Source: Pseudomonas furukawaii (GTDB taxonomy: Bacteria; Pseudomonadota; Gammaproteobacteria; Pseudomonadales; Pseudomonadaceae). Taken from it: a DNA stretch of 64,000 nt. Location: positions 744,001 through 808,000 of the forward strand of contig NZ_AP014862.1 of assembly GCF_002355475.1 (NCBI RefSeq). Reading direction: 5' to 3'. Every line of letters starts with the position of its first letter. The stretch's first letter is position 1. The translations under genes and the position numbers were made by a program. The notes beneath the pieces were generated by a model. That model was given only the letters and a program-made list of their open reading frames with translations. It did not search any database and had not been told where the DNA came from. Shown here piece after piece: positions 24,686-34,033 of this stretch.

Positions 24686-26272
24686 ATGCCGTTGCAGTTG
24701 TTGGAACACCCCGCCGTGAGCCTGGCCCAGGGGCACGGGCTGGACCTGCCGAGCCAGGCGGCGCGGGCCCGGGCGACCTGGGTGGCCGGGCGCAATGGCC
24801 GGCCGCCGCTTCTGCTGCTGGCCCTGCTCTGGGGACGTTCATGCGCCAATGTGGTGCAGATGCTGGGGGACTGCCTGGATGCGCTGTTCGCCGACTACGG
24901 CTGCACCCCCGAAGGCTGGAGCGAGACCCAGGCGGCGCGGCAGGTGCTGGCCGCCCTCAACCTGCAGCTGTTTCGCCGTCGCCAGGCGGGCGAGCCGGTG
25001 CCTGAGCTCAGCGCGGGCCTGTTGCTGGTTCAGGATGGCGAGGCGCACTTCCTCCAGGCCGGCGCCGTCGGGCTGGTGCAGTTTCCCGGTTCGCACGCCC
25101 ATACGCTGACGGGGCGCGACAACCCGCTGGGCAACCAGGCGGAACTGGCGGTGGTCCAGCACAGCCTGTCGCTGGCGCCCGGCCAGCCTCTGCTGCTGGC
25201 GCCGCAGCCCTTGCTGGACGTGGCGGATCTGCACGGCCTGGGCGGGGCCTGCGCCGATCTCCAGCCCGGCCAGCTGGGCGCTCTGCTCGAACCCCTGCTG
25301 GCCGCGCCCGGTGCGGCGGCGCTGGTGCTGCCGGGGGACCCTCACTCGCTGCCGCCTTCGGCGACCTGCGGTGCCTGGCCTCGGCTGGAACGGGCCGAAC
25401 CGGGCATGACGGTGGACGGCTGGACGCTAGGCGCATCGTGTGACTTCGGGCCGCCGGGACGGTTGTTCCACGCCGTCGAGGGCGATCGCGAGGCATTGCT
25501 CTGGCTGGCGGACGACGATGCCGACGAGGCGTTCTGGCAGCGTGAATGGGTGTTGCGCCGCAGCCCGGTCGCCACGCTGCCGCAGGTGCTTTCGCCACGC
25601 CAGGGACGGCACCACGCCTTTCTCCTTTTTGCGCCGCCGCCTTCGGGCGCCCGCAGCCTGGTGCGGCGTTGCGCGGAAGGGCCGCCGCTGGACGCCGAGG
25701 CCACCCTGGCCATCCTGGTGCAACTGATCGAGGCCGTGCGTTCCCTGCAGCGCCGGGGCATGCAGGGGCTCTGGCTGAATCCCTGGCAGATCCTGCTGGA
25801 TGACCGGGGACAGCTGTTGTTCCTGCCGGAGTACGCGGCCGTCCTGCCCGGCGTGGCCCGGCAGCCGGCCCCGGCGCTGGCGGTGCCCCTGGCGCCGGAG
25901 CTGCGCCAGGGGCGGGTGCTGGACGGCAGCGCCGACCAGTTCGCCCTGGCGGCCCTGGCCTACTGGCTGCTCAGCGGCCAATGGCCCGAGGTGGCACGTC
26001 CGGAGGGAGGGCAGGCCAGTCGCTATGTGCCCCTGGCGGGGCGCGTGAAGGCGCTGCCCGATGGCTGGGATGGGGTGCTGGCCAGGGCGCTGGCGCCTCA
26101 GCCGAGGTCGCGTTTCGAGGCGCTGTCGGAATTCCAGCTGGCCCTGGAGCGGCTGCTGGAGCAGGCCCGTCGGCGGGAGCCTGAGTCGGCCCCCGGTTGG
26201 TCCAGGCCGGTCGCGCTGGCGGCGCTGGTGGGCCTGCCGCTGTTGCTGGGGGTCTGGTTCGGGCTGGGATGA
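24686..26272 (+). CDS. degenerate PP2C-phosphatase/protein-kinase-like membrane protein
   Basis: The product has 528 residues. Residues about 80-200 resemble the second half of a PP2C-like phosphatase (LSAGLLLVQDGEAHFLQAG, then QGRDNPLG-like GRDNPLGNQAELAV and LAPGQPLLLAPQPLLDV). Residues about 310-495 resemble the C-lobe of a Ser/Thr kinase (LVQLIEAVRSLQRRGMQGLWLNPWQILLDD, DQFALAALAYWLLSGQWPE, LARALAPQPRSRFEALSEF). A single membrane helix ends the protein (VALAALVGLPLLLGVWFGL). This is the layout of bifunctional kinase/phosphatase proteins, but the kinase HRD and DFG motifs and the phosphatase aspartates are not visible, so it is probably a pseudoenzyme. Divergent from the DedA unit. Confidence 0.65.
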   Translation: MPLQLLEHPAVSLAQGHGLDLPSQAARARATWVAGRNGRPPLLLLALLWGRSCANVVQMLGDCLDALFADYGCTPEGWSETQAARQVLAALNLQLFRRRQAGEPVPELSAGLLLVQDGEAHFLQAGAVGLVQFPGSHAHTLTGRDNPLGNQAELAVVQHSLSLAPGQPLLLAPQPLLDVADLHGLGGACADLQPGQLGALLEPLLAAPGAAALVLPGDPHSLPPSATCGAWPRLERAEPGMTVDGWTLGASCDFGPPGRLFHAVEGDREALLWLADDDADEAFWQREWVLRRSPVATLPQVLSPRQGRHHAFLLFAPPPSGARSLVRRCAEGPPLDAEATLAILVQLIEAVRSLQRRGMQGLWLNPWQILLDDRGQLLFLPEYAAVLPGVARQPAPALAVPLAPELRQGRVLDGSADQFALAALAYWLLSGQWPEVARPEGGQASRYVPLAGRVKALPDGWDGVLARALAPQPRSRFEALSEFQLALERLLEQARRREPESAPGWSRPVALAALVGLPLLLGVWFGLG

Positions 26273-26309
26273 CGGCGGCCCGGTCCGGAGACCGGGGGGC
26301 GCGCCGGGG

Positions 26310-26768
26310 TCAGTCGCTGTTGATGGGCAGTATGTAGTTCTTGAACTCGGTGTCCTCGTGGAAACCGATGGACTCATAGACCTTCTGCGCCACTTCGTTG
26401 CTGCTGCTGGTGGAGACGCGCATGCGCACGGCGTTGGTTTCCCGGGCCATCTTCTTCGCGGTCTGCAGCAGGCGGTCGGCCACCAGCTGGCGCCTGGCGT
26501 CTTCGGCGACATAGATGTCGTTGAGGATCCACACGCGCTTCAGGGAGAGGGAGGAAAAGCTCGGGTAAAGCTGGCAGAAACCCAGCAGTCGGGTGTCGTC
26601 GTCGTCCGGGAAGGCCAGGTAGATCACCGATTCCTTGCGGCTCAGGCGCTTCTCCAGGAACTTGCGCGAGGACTCCGGGAAGGGCAGTTCGCCATAGAAC
26701 TCCCGGTATTTCACGAACAACGGCGTTATCAGGTCCAGGTGCTCAAGGGTGGCTTGGACGATGCGCAT
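26310..26768 (-). CDS. GNAT family N-acetyltransferase
   Basis: The product has 152 residues from MRIVQATLEHLDLI at 26768. The GNAT fold is visible: an N-terminal strand-helix, GFCQLYPSFSSLSLKRVWILNDIYVAEDARRQLVADRLLQTA (strand 4 and the acetyl-CoA-binding helix, where the Q/R-x-x-G-x-G/A is degenerate as RRQLVAD), then AQKVYESIGFHED, the usual C-terminal motif. The substrate is unknown. It lies alone between the kinase-like gene and eutC. Confidence 0.88.
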   Translation of the reverse strand: MRIVQATLEHLDLITPLFVKYREFYGELPFPESSRKFLEKRLSRKESVIYLAFPDDDDTRLLGFCQLYPSFSSLSLKRVWILNDIYVAEDARRQLVADRLLQTAKKMARETNAVRMRVSTSSSNEVAQKVYESIGFHEDTEFKNYILPINSD

Positions 26769-26914
26769 GGTGGGCCTCGTAGCGTTGGGGGGAACGTGAT
26801 GGGCAATGCAGATGCTGTGCCAGCCAGCGGTATCGATGCTGCACCAGAATTTGTGGAAAGCGCAATCCAAGCAAGCGTTTGACCGGTCGATCCGCGCCTC
26901 GCCAAGGCGCGGGT

Positions 26915-27748
26915 TCAGGGGTGATCCGTGGCCAGCAGGAAGTTGCCCGCCAGGGTCCGGTCCGGCTCGCCGGACAGCGAGGGCACCTCGGCTTCATCCT
27001 TCAGGTTCACGCCGGAGAGCTGGCGGCGGCAGGCTTCGCGCATCAGGTACATCAGGCGGTGGGCGGCCATGCCGTAGGAGAGGCCTTCCAGGCGCACGTT
27101 GGAAATGCAGTTGCGGTAGGCGTCGGTCAGTCCCACCCGGGGCGCCCAGGTGAAGTACAGGCCGAGGCTGTCGGGGGAGCTCAGGCCGGGCCGTTCACCG
27201 ATGAGGATCACCACCATCTTCGCCTTCAGCAGTTCGCCCACCTCGTCCGCCACCGCCACCCGGCCCTGCTGCACCAGCACCACCGGGGAAAGCGACCAGC
27301 CCTCGTTGACGGCCTGTTCTTCCAGGCGTTCGAGAAACGGCAGCGTGTGGCGCTGCACCGCCAGGGCCGAGAGGCCGTCGGCCACCACCACCGCCAGGTC
27401 GTAGCCGCCGGGGTTGGCCTGGGCGTGCTGCTGCAGTGCCTCCCGCGAGGCGGCATCGAGGCGACGGCCGAGGTCCGGGCGCTGCAGGTAGGTGTCGCGG
27501 TCCTTGGCGCCGCTGTGCAGCAGCAGGCTGGCGCGACCGCGCTCGGCCAGGGCGTCGCGGATGGCCTGGTGGTCGAAGGGCAGGTGCACCGCGTCGCGGG
27601 CCTGGGCGTGGGCGTACTGGAAATTCAGCTGGGCCTGGGTGGGCAGGCTGATGCCGGCGCGGCCCAGGGCGATGCGCGCCGGGGTCAGGCGGCGCAGCTC
27701 TTCCCAGGGGTTGGCGGTGTGGCCGGAAAACTGGCGTGGGGTCTTCAT
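26915..27748 (-). CDS. eutC: ethanolamine ammonia-lyase small subunit
   Basis: The product has 277 residues and is the B12-binding light subunit of ethanolamine ammonia-lyase. Typical stretches are [13 protein letters not shown] near the N-terminus, [17 protein letters not shown] in the middle, and [20 protein letters not shown] followed by [15 protein letters not shown]. With EutB it converts ethanolamine to acetaldehyde and ammonia using adenosylcobalamin. It follows eutB by 15 bases. As in other pseudomonads there are no microcompartment shell genes, so acetaldehyde must be removed by a soluble dehydrogenase, and a candidate lies at 32196. Confidence 0.97.
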   Translation of the reverse strand: MKTPRQFSGHTANPWEELRRLTPARIALGRAGISLPTQAQLNFQYAHAQARDAVHLPFDHQAIRDALAERGRASLLLHSGAKDRDTYLQRPDLGRRLDAASREALQQHAQANPGGYDLAVVVADGLSALAVQRHTLPFLERLEEQAVNEGWSLSPVVLVQQGRVAVADEVGELLKAKMVVILIGERPGLSSPDSLGLYFTWAPRVGLTDAYRNCISNVRLEGLSYGMAAHRLMYLMREACRRQLSGVNLKDEAEVPSLSGEPDRTLAGNFLLATDHP

Positions 27749-27763
27749 CCGTGGCTCCTCGGG

Positions 27764-29158
27764 TCAGGCCAGGCGGGCGATGGCCTGGCGGAAGGCGGGG
27801 GGCAACTGGTCGCCGAGGATCACCCGGCCGTCGTTCTGCACCAGGATGCCCATGCGCTCCAGCCAGGCCTCGAATTCGGGCGCGGGCTTCAGGCCCAGGC
27901 TCTGCCGGGCGTAGAGGGCGTCGTGGAAGGAGGTGGTCTGGTAGTTGAGCATCACGTCGTCGGAGCCCGGAATGCCCATGATGAAGTTGATGCCGGCCAC
28001 CCCCAGCAAGGTGAGCAGGGTGTCCATGTCGTCCTGGTCCGCTTCGGCATGGTTGGTGTAGCAGATGTCGCAGCCCATGGGCACGCCGAGGAGCTTGGCG
28101 CAGAAGTGGTCCTCCAGGCCGGCGCGGATGATCTGCTTGCCGTTGTAGAGGTACTCCGGGCCGATGAAGCCCACCACGGTGTTCACCAGGAAGGGGTTGA
28201 AGTGGCGGGCGACGGCGTAGGCGCGGGTCTCGCAGGTCTGCTGGTCGACGCCGTGATGGGCGTTGGCCGAGAGGGCGCTGCCCTGGCCGGTCTCGAAGTA
28301 CATCAGGTTGTTGCCCAGGGTGCCGCGCTTCTGCGACAGGCCGGCTTCGTAGCCTTCCTGGAGGATGGCCAGGCTCACGCCGAAACTGGCGTTGGCCGCC
28401 TCGGTGCCGGCGATGGACTGGAACACCAGGTCCAGCGGCACGCCGCGCTCGATGGCGGCGATGGAGGTGGTGACGTGGGTCAGCACGCAGGCCTGGGTGG
28501 GAATGTCATAGCGCTGGATGATGGCGTCGAGCATCTCCAACATGGCGCAGATGGAGGCGATGCTGTCGGTGGCCGGATTGATGCCGAGCATGGCGTCGCC
28601 GTTGCCGTAGAGCAGGCCGTCGAGGATGCTCGCGGCGATGCCGGCGGGCTCGTCCGTGGGGTGGTTGGGCTGCAGGCGGGTGGAGAGCCGGCCGCGCAGG
28701 CCCAGGGTGTTGCGGAAGCGGGTGATCACGCGGATCTTCTGCGCCACCAGGACCAGGTCCTGGACGCGCATGATCTTCGACACCGCGGCGGCCATTTCCG
28801 GCGTGATGCCCCGGGCCAGGGCGCGCAGGCTGTGCTCGTCGGCGTGGTCGCTGAGCAGCCAGTCGCGGAAGCCGCCGACGGTGAGGTGGCTCACCGGATC
28901 GAAGGCGGCGCGGTCGTGGCTGTCGATGATCAGGCGGGTGACTTCGTCGGCTTCGTAGGGGATCAGCGCCTCGTCGAGGAAATGCTTCAGCGGGATATCC
29001 GCCAGGGCCATCTGCGCGGCCACCCGCTCGCCGTCGCTGCTGGCGGCGACGCCGGCCAGGTAGTCACCGGAGCGGGCCGGGCTGGCCTTGGCCATCACAT
29101 CCTTGAGGCTGTCGAAGCGCCAGGTCTCGCCGCCGACGCTGTGGGAAAAACTGCTCAC
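27764..29158 (-). CDS. eutB: ethanolamine ammonia-lyase large subunit
   Basis: The product has 464 residues, the normal EutB size, and forms the catalytic TIM barrel. Recognisable blocks are FDSLKDVMAKASPARSGD at the start, SVGGFRDWLLSD-like VGGFRDWL, the GINPATDSIAS segment, and MGCDICYTNHAEADQDDMD near residue 360, followed by GIPGSDDVMLNYQTTSFHD. It is the second gene of eat-eutB-eutC, read on the minus strand, 55 bases after eat with a GC-rich hairpin between them. Confidence 0.98.
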   Translation of the reverse strand: MSSFSHSVGGETWRFDSLKDVMAKASPARSGDYLAGVAASSDGERVAAQMALADIPLKHFLDEALIPYEADEVTRLIIDSHDRAAFDPVSHLTVGGFRDWLLSDHADEHSLRALARGITPEMAAAVSKIMRVQDLVLVAQKIRVITRFRNTLGLRGRLSTRLQPNHPTDEPAGIAASILDGLLYGNGDAMLGINPATDSIASICAMLEMLDAIIQRYDIPTQACVLTHVTTSIAAIERGVPLDLVFQSIAGTEAANASFGVSLAILQEGYEAGLSQKRGTLGNNLMYFETGQGSALSANAHHGVDQQTCETRAYAVARHFNPFLVNTVVGFIGPEYLYNGKQIIRAGLEDHFCAKLLGVPMGCDICYTNHAEADQDDMDTLLTLLGVAGINFIMGIPGSDDVMLNYQTTSFHDALYARQSLGLKPAPEFEAWLERMGILVQNDGRVILGDQLPPAFRQAIARLA

Positions 29159-29178
29159 TCGAAGCTCTCCTTGAAGAG

Positions 29179-29206
29179 GCGCCCCGGTTTGTTCGTACCG
29201 GGGCGC
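29179..29206 (-). terminator. intergenic hairpin between eat and eutB
   Basis: GCGCCCCGG at 29179-29187 pairs exactly with CCGGGGCGC at 29198-29206. There is no T run on the minus strand, so it is more likely an attenuator or mRNA-processing/stability hairpin within the operon than a full terminator. Confidence 0.5.
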
Positions 29207-29213
29207 GACGAAC

Positions 29214-30581
29214 TCAGGCGCGGTTCAACAGGGCATCGGCCGGTGCACTGGCGCGATGGTGGGCGGTGAACTGGAAGTAGAGATAACCCACCACCATGAA
29301 TGCAAGGAAGATGCCCCCGATCAGCGTGTTGAACCAGGCCATGGCTACCAGGCAGACCACGGCCAGGGCCAGGGCGATGGCCGGTACCACAGGGTAACCC
29401 GGTGCGCGGAAGGTACGCTCCAGGTGCGGTTCGCTGCGGCGCAGCTTGAACAGGCTGAGCATGCTGATGATGTACATGACGATGGCGCCGAACACGCTCA
29501 TGGTGATCATCGCGGCGGTCAGGCTCATGCCCTGGAGGTTGATCAGGCCGTCACTGTAGATGGCGGCGATGCCCACCACGCCACCGGCGAGGATGGCGCG
29601 GTGCGGGGTCTGGAAGCGCGACAGCTTGGCCAGGCCAGGGGGCAGGTAGCCGGCGCGGGCCAGGGCGAAGAACTGGCGGGAGTAGCCGAGGATGATGCCG
29701 TGGAAGCTGGCCACCAGGCCGAACAGGCCGATCCACACCAGCATGTGCATCCAGGTGGAGTCGTTGCCCACCACGGCCTTCATGGCCTGGGGCAGCGGGT
29801 CGTTGATGTTCGACAGCTCGCGCCAGTCGCCGACGCCGCCGGCCATGATCATCACGCCGATGGCGAGGAACACCAGGGTCAGGATGCCGGCGATGTAGGC
29901 GCGGGGAATGGTGCGTTTCGGATCCTTCGCTTCCTCGGCGGCCATGGCGGCGCCCTCGATGGCAAGGAAGAACCAGATGGCGAAGGGGATGGCGGCGAAG
30001 ATGCCGGAGAAGGCGCCGAGGCTGAACTCGTTGCTGCCGGCCCAGCCGTTGAGGACGAAGTTGGAGAAGCTGAAGCCCGGCGCCACCACGCCCATGAACA
30101 CCAGCAGCTCGGCCACCGCCAGCACGGTGACCACCAGCTCGAAGGTGGCGGCGATGCTGACGCCGAGGATGTTCAGGGTCATGAAGATCAGGTAGGCGCC
30201 CACTGCCGCGTGCTTCGGATCCAGCTCCGGGTACTGCACGTTGAGGTAGGCGCCGATGGCCATGGCGATGGCCGGTGGGGCGAAGACGAATTCGATCAGG
30301 GTGGCGATGCCGGCGATCAGCCCTCCTTTCTCGCCGAAGGCGCGGCGGCTGTAGGCGAAGGGGCCGCCCGCGTGGGGGATGGCGGTGGTCAGTTCGGTGA
30401 AGCTGAAGATGAAGCAGGTGTACATGGTGGCCACCAGCAGCGCGGTGACCATGAAGCCGAGGGTGCCGGCGGCGGCCCAGCCGTAGCTCCAGCCGAAGTA
30501 CTCGCCGGAGATCACCAGGCCGACGGCGATGCCCCAGAGGTGCAAGGTGCCGAGCGTGGGTTTTAGTGTTGTTGTGCTCAT
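29214..30581 (-). CDS. eat: ethanolamine permease (APC family)
   Basis: The product has 455 residues from MSTTTLKPTLGTLHLWGIAV at 30581, with GAGGAG upstream. It has about 12 membrane segments and the APC start GLVISGEYFGWSYGW, typical of ethanolamine permeases, plus AHAGGPFAYSRRAF-like PHAGGPFAYSR and the later FFLAIEGAAMAAEEAKDPKRTIPRAY. It imports ethanolamine as the first step before EutBC. It heads the eat-eutB-eutC operon and is divergent from an AraC-type regulator that probably controls it. Confidence 0.96.
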   Translation of the reverse strand: MSTTTLKPTLGTLHLWGIAVGLVISGEYFGWSYGWAAAGTLGFMVTALLVATMYTCFIFSFTELTTAIPHAGGPFAYSRRAFGEKGGLIAGIATLIEFVFAPPAIAMAIGAYLNVQYPELDPKHAAVGAYLIFMTLNILGVSIAATFELVVTVLAVAELLVFMGVVAPGFSFSNFVLNGWAGSNEFSLGAFSGIFAAIPFAIWFFLAIEGAAMAAEEAKDPKRTIPRAYIAGILTLVFLAIGVMIMAGGVGDWRELSNINDPLPQAMKAVVGNDSTWMHMLVWIGLFGLVASFHGIILGYSRQFFALARAGYLPPGLAKLSRFQTPHRAILAGGVVGIAAIYSDGLINLQGMSLTAAMITMSVFGAIVMYIISMLSLFKLRRSEPHLERTFRAPGYPVVPAIALALAVVCLVAMAWFNTLIGGIFLAFMVVGYLYFQFTAHHRASAPADALLNRA

Positions 30582-30867
30582 CGGAACTCCTCTGCCCTGC
30601 GGGGGCGTGGTTGATGGATGACCTCGGTCGATCTTATCCACCGACCCCGGGCAGGACTTGACCCTGGGGCTCCGTCGCCATCGCCTGCGGTCAAGTTGTA
30701 TCCCGTTGTTACCCAGGGCCTCACACGGCGTGCCCCGTGACAGGGCGCGGGGCTCGGGAATGCCCGGAAATGGCTCGCGGAGCCCCGTTTTCCAGGGCTT
30801 CTCGCCAGGGTCTCAGGGGGCATGGCTTTTGCTTGAATGAGCGATCAAGAAAAATCGGTGGACCCTG
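30582..30867. promoter_or_regulatory. divergent control region between eat and the AraC-type gene
   Basis: These 286 bases contain no gene. Promoters for eat (minus) and the regulator (plus) must lie here. I find no sigma-54 consensus and no clear operator. The sequence holds two related GTATCC/GTTACC-like steps near 30697-30716, which are not strong enough to name. Confidence 0.4.
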
Positions 30868-31908
30868 ATGAGCGCCTCCCTGCTATCCATGGCCAGCCTG
30901 GGCAACAACGTCGGCGTACTGTCGGCCGCCGCCAGCGGACTCGATCGTTTCATCGAGGGGCAGGGGGGTGACCTGGACCGCATCTTCGGCCGTGCCGGCA
31001 TTGACCCGGAGCAGCTGCGGCACCCCACCCTCAGCCTGGCCCTGACCAATTACTGCCGGGTGCTGGAAGAGGCTGCGCGGCAGTCGGGCAGCGACAACTT
31101 CGGCCTGCACTACGGCCAGCAGTTCCAGCCCCGCGACCTGGGCCTGCTCGGCTATGTCGGGCTGTTCTCCAGCACCCTGGAGGAGGCCCTGAAGAACTTC
31201 GCCGAGGCGTTTCCCTATCACCAGCACAGCACCCTGATCCGCCTGGTGGATTGCGGCGAGTGCTACCGCTTCGACTACCAGGTGCGCCACGGCGCCATCC
31301 TCGACCGCCGCCAGGACGCCGAGCTGACCATGGGCATGGCGGTGAACCTGGTCCGGCATGTGCTCGGCCGCGACTGGGCGCCACGGGCGGTGGCCTTCGA
31401 GCATGAACGCCCGGAGGGCTGGCAGGAGCATGGGGCGGCGTTCGGCGCGCCGGTGCAGTTCGGCCGTCCCTGCAATTTCCTGCTGGTGCCCAAGGGGGAT
31501 GTGCAGGGACGGGCGATGCCCGAGCGCGACCCCAACCTGCTGTTCCTCTTCCAGGACGTGATCCGCCGCCTGGGCGAGCAGGGCAACCGGCCGAGCCTGC
31601 TGGAGGAGGCCGGTACCCAGATCCGCCTGGCCCTGGCCCAGGGCGAGCCAAACCTCGAGTGCATCTCCGAACAGTTGGAACTGACCCCGGCGGGCCTGCA
31701 GCGGCGCCTGCGGGAGGAAGGCCTGAGCTTCAGCCAACTGGTGGAGCAGACCCGTCGTGAGCTGGCGCTTCACTACATGCGCCAGCGACAGCGGCCGATT
31801 TCCGAACTGGCGCCCCTGCTCGGCTATTCCGAGACCAGCGCCTTCTCCCGCGCCTTTCGTCGCTGGTTCGGGGTCAGCCCCCGGCAGTGGCGCGGGGATG
31901 AGCGCTAG
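30868..31908 (+). CDS. AraC-family regulator, probably of ethanolamine use
   Basis: The product has 346 residues. The N-terminal two thirds match the Arabinose_bd-type domain (FGLHYGQQFQPRDLGLLGYVGLFSSTLEEAL). The C-terminus is an AraC/XylS helix-turn-helix pair (LECISEQLELTPAGLQRRLREEGLSF, then ISELAPLLGYSETSAFSRAFRRWFGVSPRQWR). It is divergent from eat, so activation of eat-eutBC in response to ethanolamine is the natural inference. The closest type by architecture is the OruR/ArgR-like or GbdR-unrelated group; the ligand cannot be read from sequence. Confidence 0.88.
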   Translation: MSASLLSMASLGNNVGVLSAAASGLDRFIEGQGGDLDRIFGRAGIDPEQLRHPTLSLALTNYCRVLEEAARQSGSDNFGLHYGQQFQPRDLGLLGYVGLFSSTLEEALKNFAEAFPYHQHSTLIRLVDCGECYRFDYQVRHGAILDRRQDAELTMGMAVNLVRHVLGRDWAPRAVAFEHERPEGWQEHGAAFGAPVQFGRPCNFLLVPKGDVQGRAMPERDPNLLFLFQDVIRRLGEQGNRPSLLEEAGTQIRLALAQGEPNLECISEQLELTPAGLQRRLREEGLSFSQLVEQTRRELALHYMRQRQRPISELAPLLGYSETSAFSRAFRRWFGVSPRQWRGDER

Positions 31909-32153
31909 GGCAGCCCGGCTGTCCCCCGGTAGGGTGCGCCGTGCGCACCTTGGGGATGCTTCCGGTGCGCATGGCGCACCCTACGGAACCAGGTCAACCC
32001 AAGGGTGGATGGCGCTTTTCCATCCACCCGCGAGGGCCTCGATTGTGGACCGGTGAAGCGTGGTCCACCCTGCGGAACAGGGCGAGCGCCGCGCTCGGGA
32101 TCGTTCGCGAATGAATTCGCTCCCACCGGTAGGGGAAAGGGTGTTCCAGAAAT
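31909..32153. repeat. cluster of REP-like imperfect palindromes
   Basis: The gap after the AraC-type gene has no gene but several extragenic repeats. GGTGCGC at 31926 and 31962 onwards pairs with GCGCACC to give GTAGGGTGCGCC...GGCGCACCCTAC; a GGATGG/CCATCC pair and a GTGGACC/GGTCCAC pair follow near 32005-32066; and TTCGCGAATGAATTCGCTCCCACC at 32104-32127 matches a motif common between Pseudomonas genes. They may be transcript-stabilising or targets of REP-associated transposases. Confidence 0.6.
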
Positions 32154-32182
32154 GAAAAAACGCGGCCGAGGCCGCGTTTTTT
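32154..32182. terminator. bidirectional terminator after exaC
   Basis: CGCGGCC at 32161-32167 pairs with GGCCGCG at 32170-32176, flanked by an A run on the left and six T residues on the right, so it can stop transcription from both sides. Confidence 0.88.
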
Positions 32183-32195
32183 CGTGGGGGAGGAC

Positions 32196-33716
32196 TTAGA
32201 AGAAGCCCAGCGGGTTGGTGTCGTAGCTCACCAGCAGGTTCTTGGTCTGCTGGTAGTGGTCCAGCATCATCTTGTGGGTTTCGCGGCCGACACCGGATTT
32301 CTTGTAGCCACCGAAGGCGGCGTGGGCCGGGTACAGGTGGTAGCAGTTGGTCCAGACGCGGCCAGCCTTGATGCCGCGGCCCATGCGCCAGGCACGGTTG
32401 ATGTCGCGGGTCCAGACGCCGGCACCCAGGCCGAACTCGGTGTCGTTGGCGATGGCCAGGGCCTCGGCTTCATCCTTGAAGGTGGTGACGCCCACCACCG
32501 GGCCGAAGATCTCTTCCTGGAACACGCGCATCTTGTTGTGTCCCTTCAGCAGGGTCGGCTGGATGTAGTAGCCGCTGGCCAGGCTGCCTTCCAGTTTCTC
32601 CACGGCACCGCCGGTGAGCACTTCGGCGCCTTCCTGCTGGGCGATGTCGAGGTAGCTGAGGATCTTCTCGAACTGCTGCTGGGAGGCCTGGGCGCCGACC
32701 ATGGTGTCGGTGTCCAGCGGGTCGCCGCGCTTGATGGCCTTCACCTTCTTCATCACCTCGGCCATGAAGGCCGGGTAGATGGATTCCTGCACCAGGGCCC
32801 GCGACGGGCAGGTGCAGACCTCGCCCTGGTTGAAGAAGGCCAGGACAAGGCCCTCGGCGGCCTTCTCGATGAACTCGGGCTCGGCCTGCATGATGTCTTC
32901 GAAGTAGATGTTCGGGCTCTTGCCGCCCAGCTCCACGGTGCTCGGGATGATGTTCTCGGCGGCGCACTTGAGGATGTGCGAACCCACCGGAGTGGAGCCG
33001 GTGAAGGCGATCTTGGCGATGCGCTTGCTGGTGGCCAGGGCCTCGCCCGCTTCCTTGCCGAAACCTTGCACCACGTTGAGCACGCCGGCCGGCAGCAGGT
33101 CGCCGATCAGTTCCATGAGCACGGTGATGCCCAGCGGGGTCTGCTCGGCGGGCTTGAGTACCACGCAGTTGCCGGCGGCCAGGGCCGGGGCCAGCTTCCA
33201 GGCGGCCATCAGCAGCGGGAAGTTCCAGGGGATGATCTGGCCGACCACGCCCAGGGGCTCGTGGATGTGGTAGGCGACGGTCTTGTCGTTGATCTCGGCG
33301 GCGCCGCCTTCCTGGGCGCGGATGCAGCCGGCGAAGTAGCGGAAGTGATCGGCGGCGAGCGGGATGTCGGCGTTGAGGGTCTCGCGCACGGCCTTGCCGT
33401 TGTCCCAGGTCTCGGTGACGGCCAGGACTTCGAGGTTCTGCTCGATGCGGTCGGCGATCTTCAGCAGGATGTTGGAGCGGTCCTGCACGGAGGTGCGACC
33501 CCAGGCATCGGCGGCGGCGTGGGCGGCGTCCAGGGCCTTGTCGATGTCTTCGGCAGTGGAACGGGGGAATTCGGCGATCGGCTGGCCAGTCACCGGTGAG
33601 GTGTTGGTGAAGTACTGGCCTTTGACCGGAGGCACGAACTCGCCACCGATGAAGTTGCCGTAGCGGGACTTGAAGGAAACGACAGCGCCGGGAGTACCGG
33701 GTTGGGCGTAACGCAT
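32196..33716 (-). CDS. exaC: NAD-dependent acetaldehyde dehydrogenase (ExaC/AcoD type)
   Basis: The product has 506 residues from [20 protein letters not shown] at 33716, with AGGAG upstream. The aldehyde dehydrogenase motifs are complete: [17 protein letters not shown], catalytic-base [11 protein letters not shown], and nucleophile cysteine in [11 protein letters not shown]. The start and overall sequence match the ExaC/AcoD group that oxidises acetaldehyde to acetate. It sits between the ethanolamine genes and the phosphonate genes, both of which yield acetaldehyde. A sigma-54 promoter lies 62 bases upstream and the divergent gene is a sigma-54 activator. Confidence 0.95.
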   Translation of the reverse strand: MRYAQPGTPGAVVSFKSRYGNFIGGEFVPPVKGQYFTNTSPVTGQPIAEFPRSTAEDIDKALDAAHAAADAWGRTSVQDRSNILLKIADRIEQNLEVLAVTETWDNGKAVRETLNADIPLAADHFRYFAGCIRAQEGGAAEINDKTVAYHIHEPLGVVGQIIPWNFPLLMAAWKLAPALAAGNCVVLKPAEQTPLGITVLMELIGDLLPAGVLNVVQGFGKEAGEALATSKRIAKIAFTGSTPVGSHILKCAAENIIPSTVELGGKSPNIYFEDIMQAEPEFIEKAAEGLVLAFFNQGEVCTCPSRALVQESIYPAFMAEVMKKVKAIKRGDPLDTDTMVGAQASQQQFEKILSYLDIAQQEGAEVLTGGAVEKLEGSLASGYYIQPTLLKGHNKMRVFQEEIFGPVVGVTTFKDEAEALAIANDTEFGLGAGVWTRDINRAWRMGRGIKAGRVWTNCYHLYPAHAAFGGYKKSGVGRETHKMMLDHYQQTKNLLVSYDTNPLGFF

Positions 33717-33777
33717 GGTGTTTCTCCTGTCTCTTGTTCTGTTTGGGAGAACGCTGGTTGGCGTTTGCAGGATAAGG

Positions 33778-33793
33778 AGCAAGGCTCGGGCCA
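33778..33793 (-). promoter_or_regulatory. sigma-54 promoter of exaC
   Basis: The minus strand reads TGGCCCG, 4 bases, TTGCT. This has the invariant GG and GC at the required spacing and a single mismatch to TGGCACG-N4-TTGCW. It points at exaC. Confidence 0.85.
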
Positions 33794-33858
33794 GAGTCCT
33801 GTAATAGCCGTTCCAGAGCGGTTTGCAAGGTGCGAGAGGAGGGCGTGGCGGTCGCCTT

Positions 33859-33914
33859 GTATCGGACCCGGCACAGCCTGGAGTGACACTTTGTCCCGTA
33901 TCTGACACAGCCTG
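33859..33914. promoter_or_regulatory. probable activator sites upstream of the sigma-54 promoter
   Basis: TGTC-N8-GACA (33892-33907) is a good inverted repeat about 100 bases upstream of the sigma-54 promoter. GTATC...CACAGCCTG occurs twice in this stretch (33859-33880 and 33898-33914). This is the expected place for enhancer sites of the adjacent activator. Confidence 0.55.
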
Positions 33915-34033
33915 TGACCGATGGGTCGGCAAGCCATTGCAAAGCCATCCAGGCTGGAGGATGCTCGAACCCGCGGGTGCCGTTTCACGGCCAGGGCTGC
34001 CTCCCGGAACGCCCGCACAGGAGAACAACAACA

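Noticed and set aside
26879-29269. 796-residue plus-strand open frame opposite eutC and eutB
   Set aside because: It is antisense to two well-recognised genes; long open antisense frames are expected at this GC content and the product (V, G, H, Q-rich) is typical of such shadows.
30582-30867. Sigma-54 promoter for eat
   Set aside because: No GG-N10-GC pair with the surrounding consensus could be found on the minus strand.
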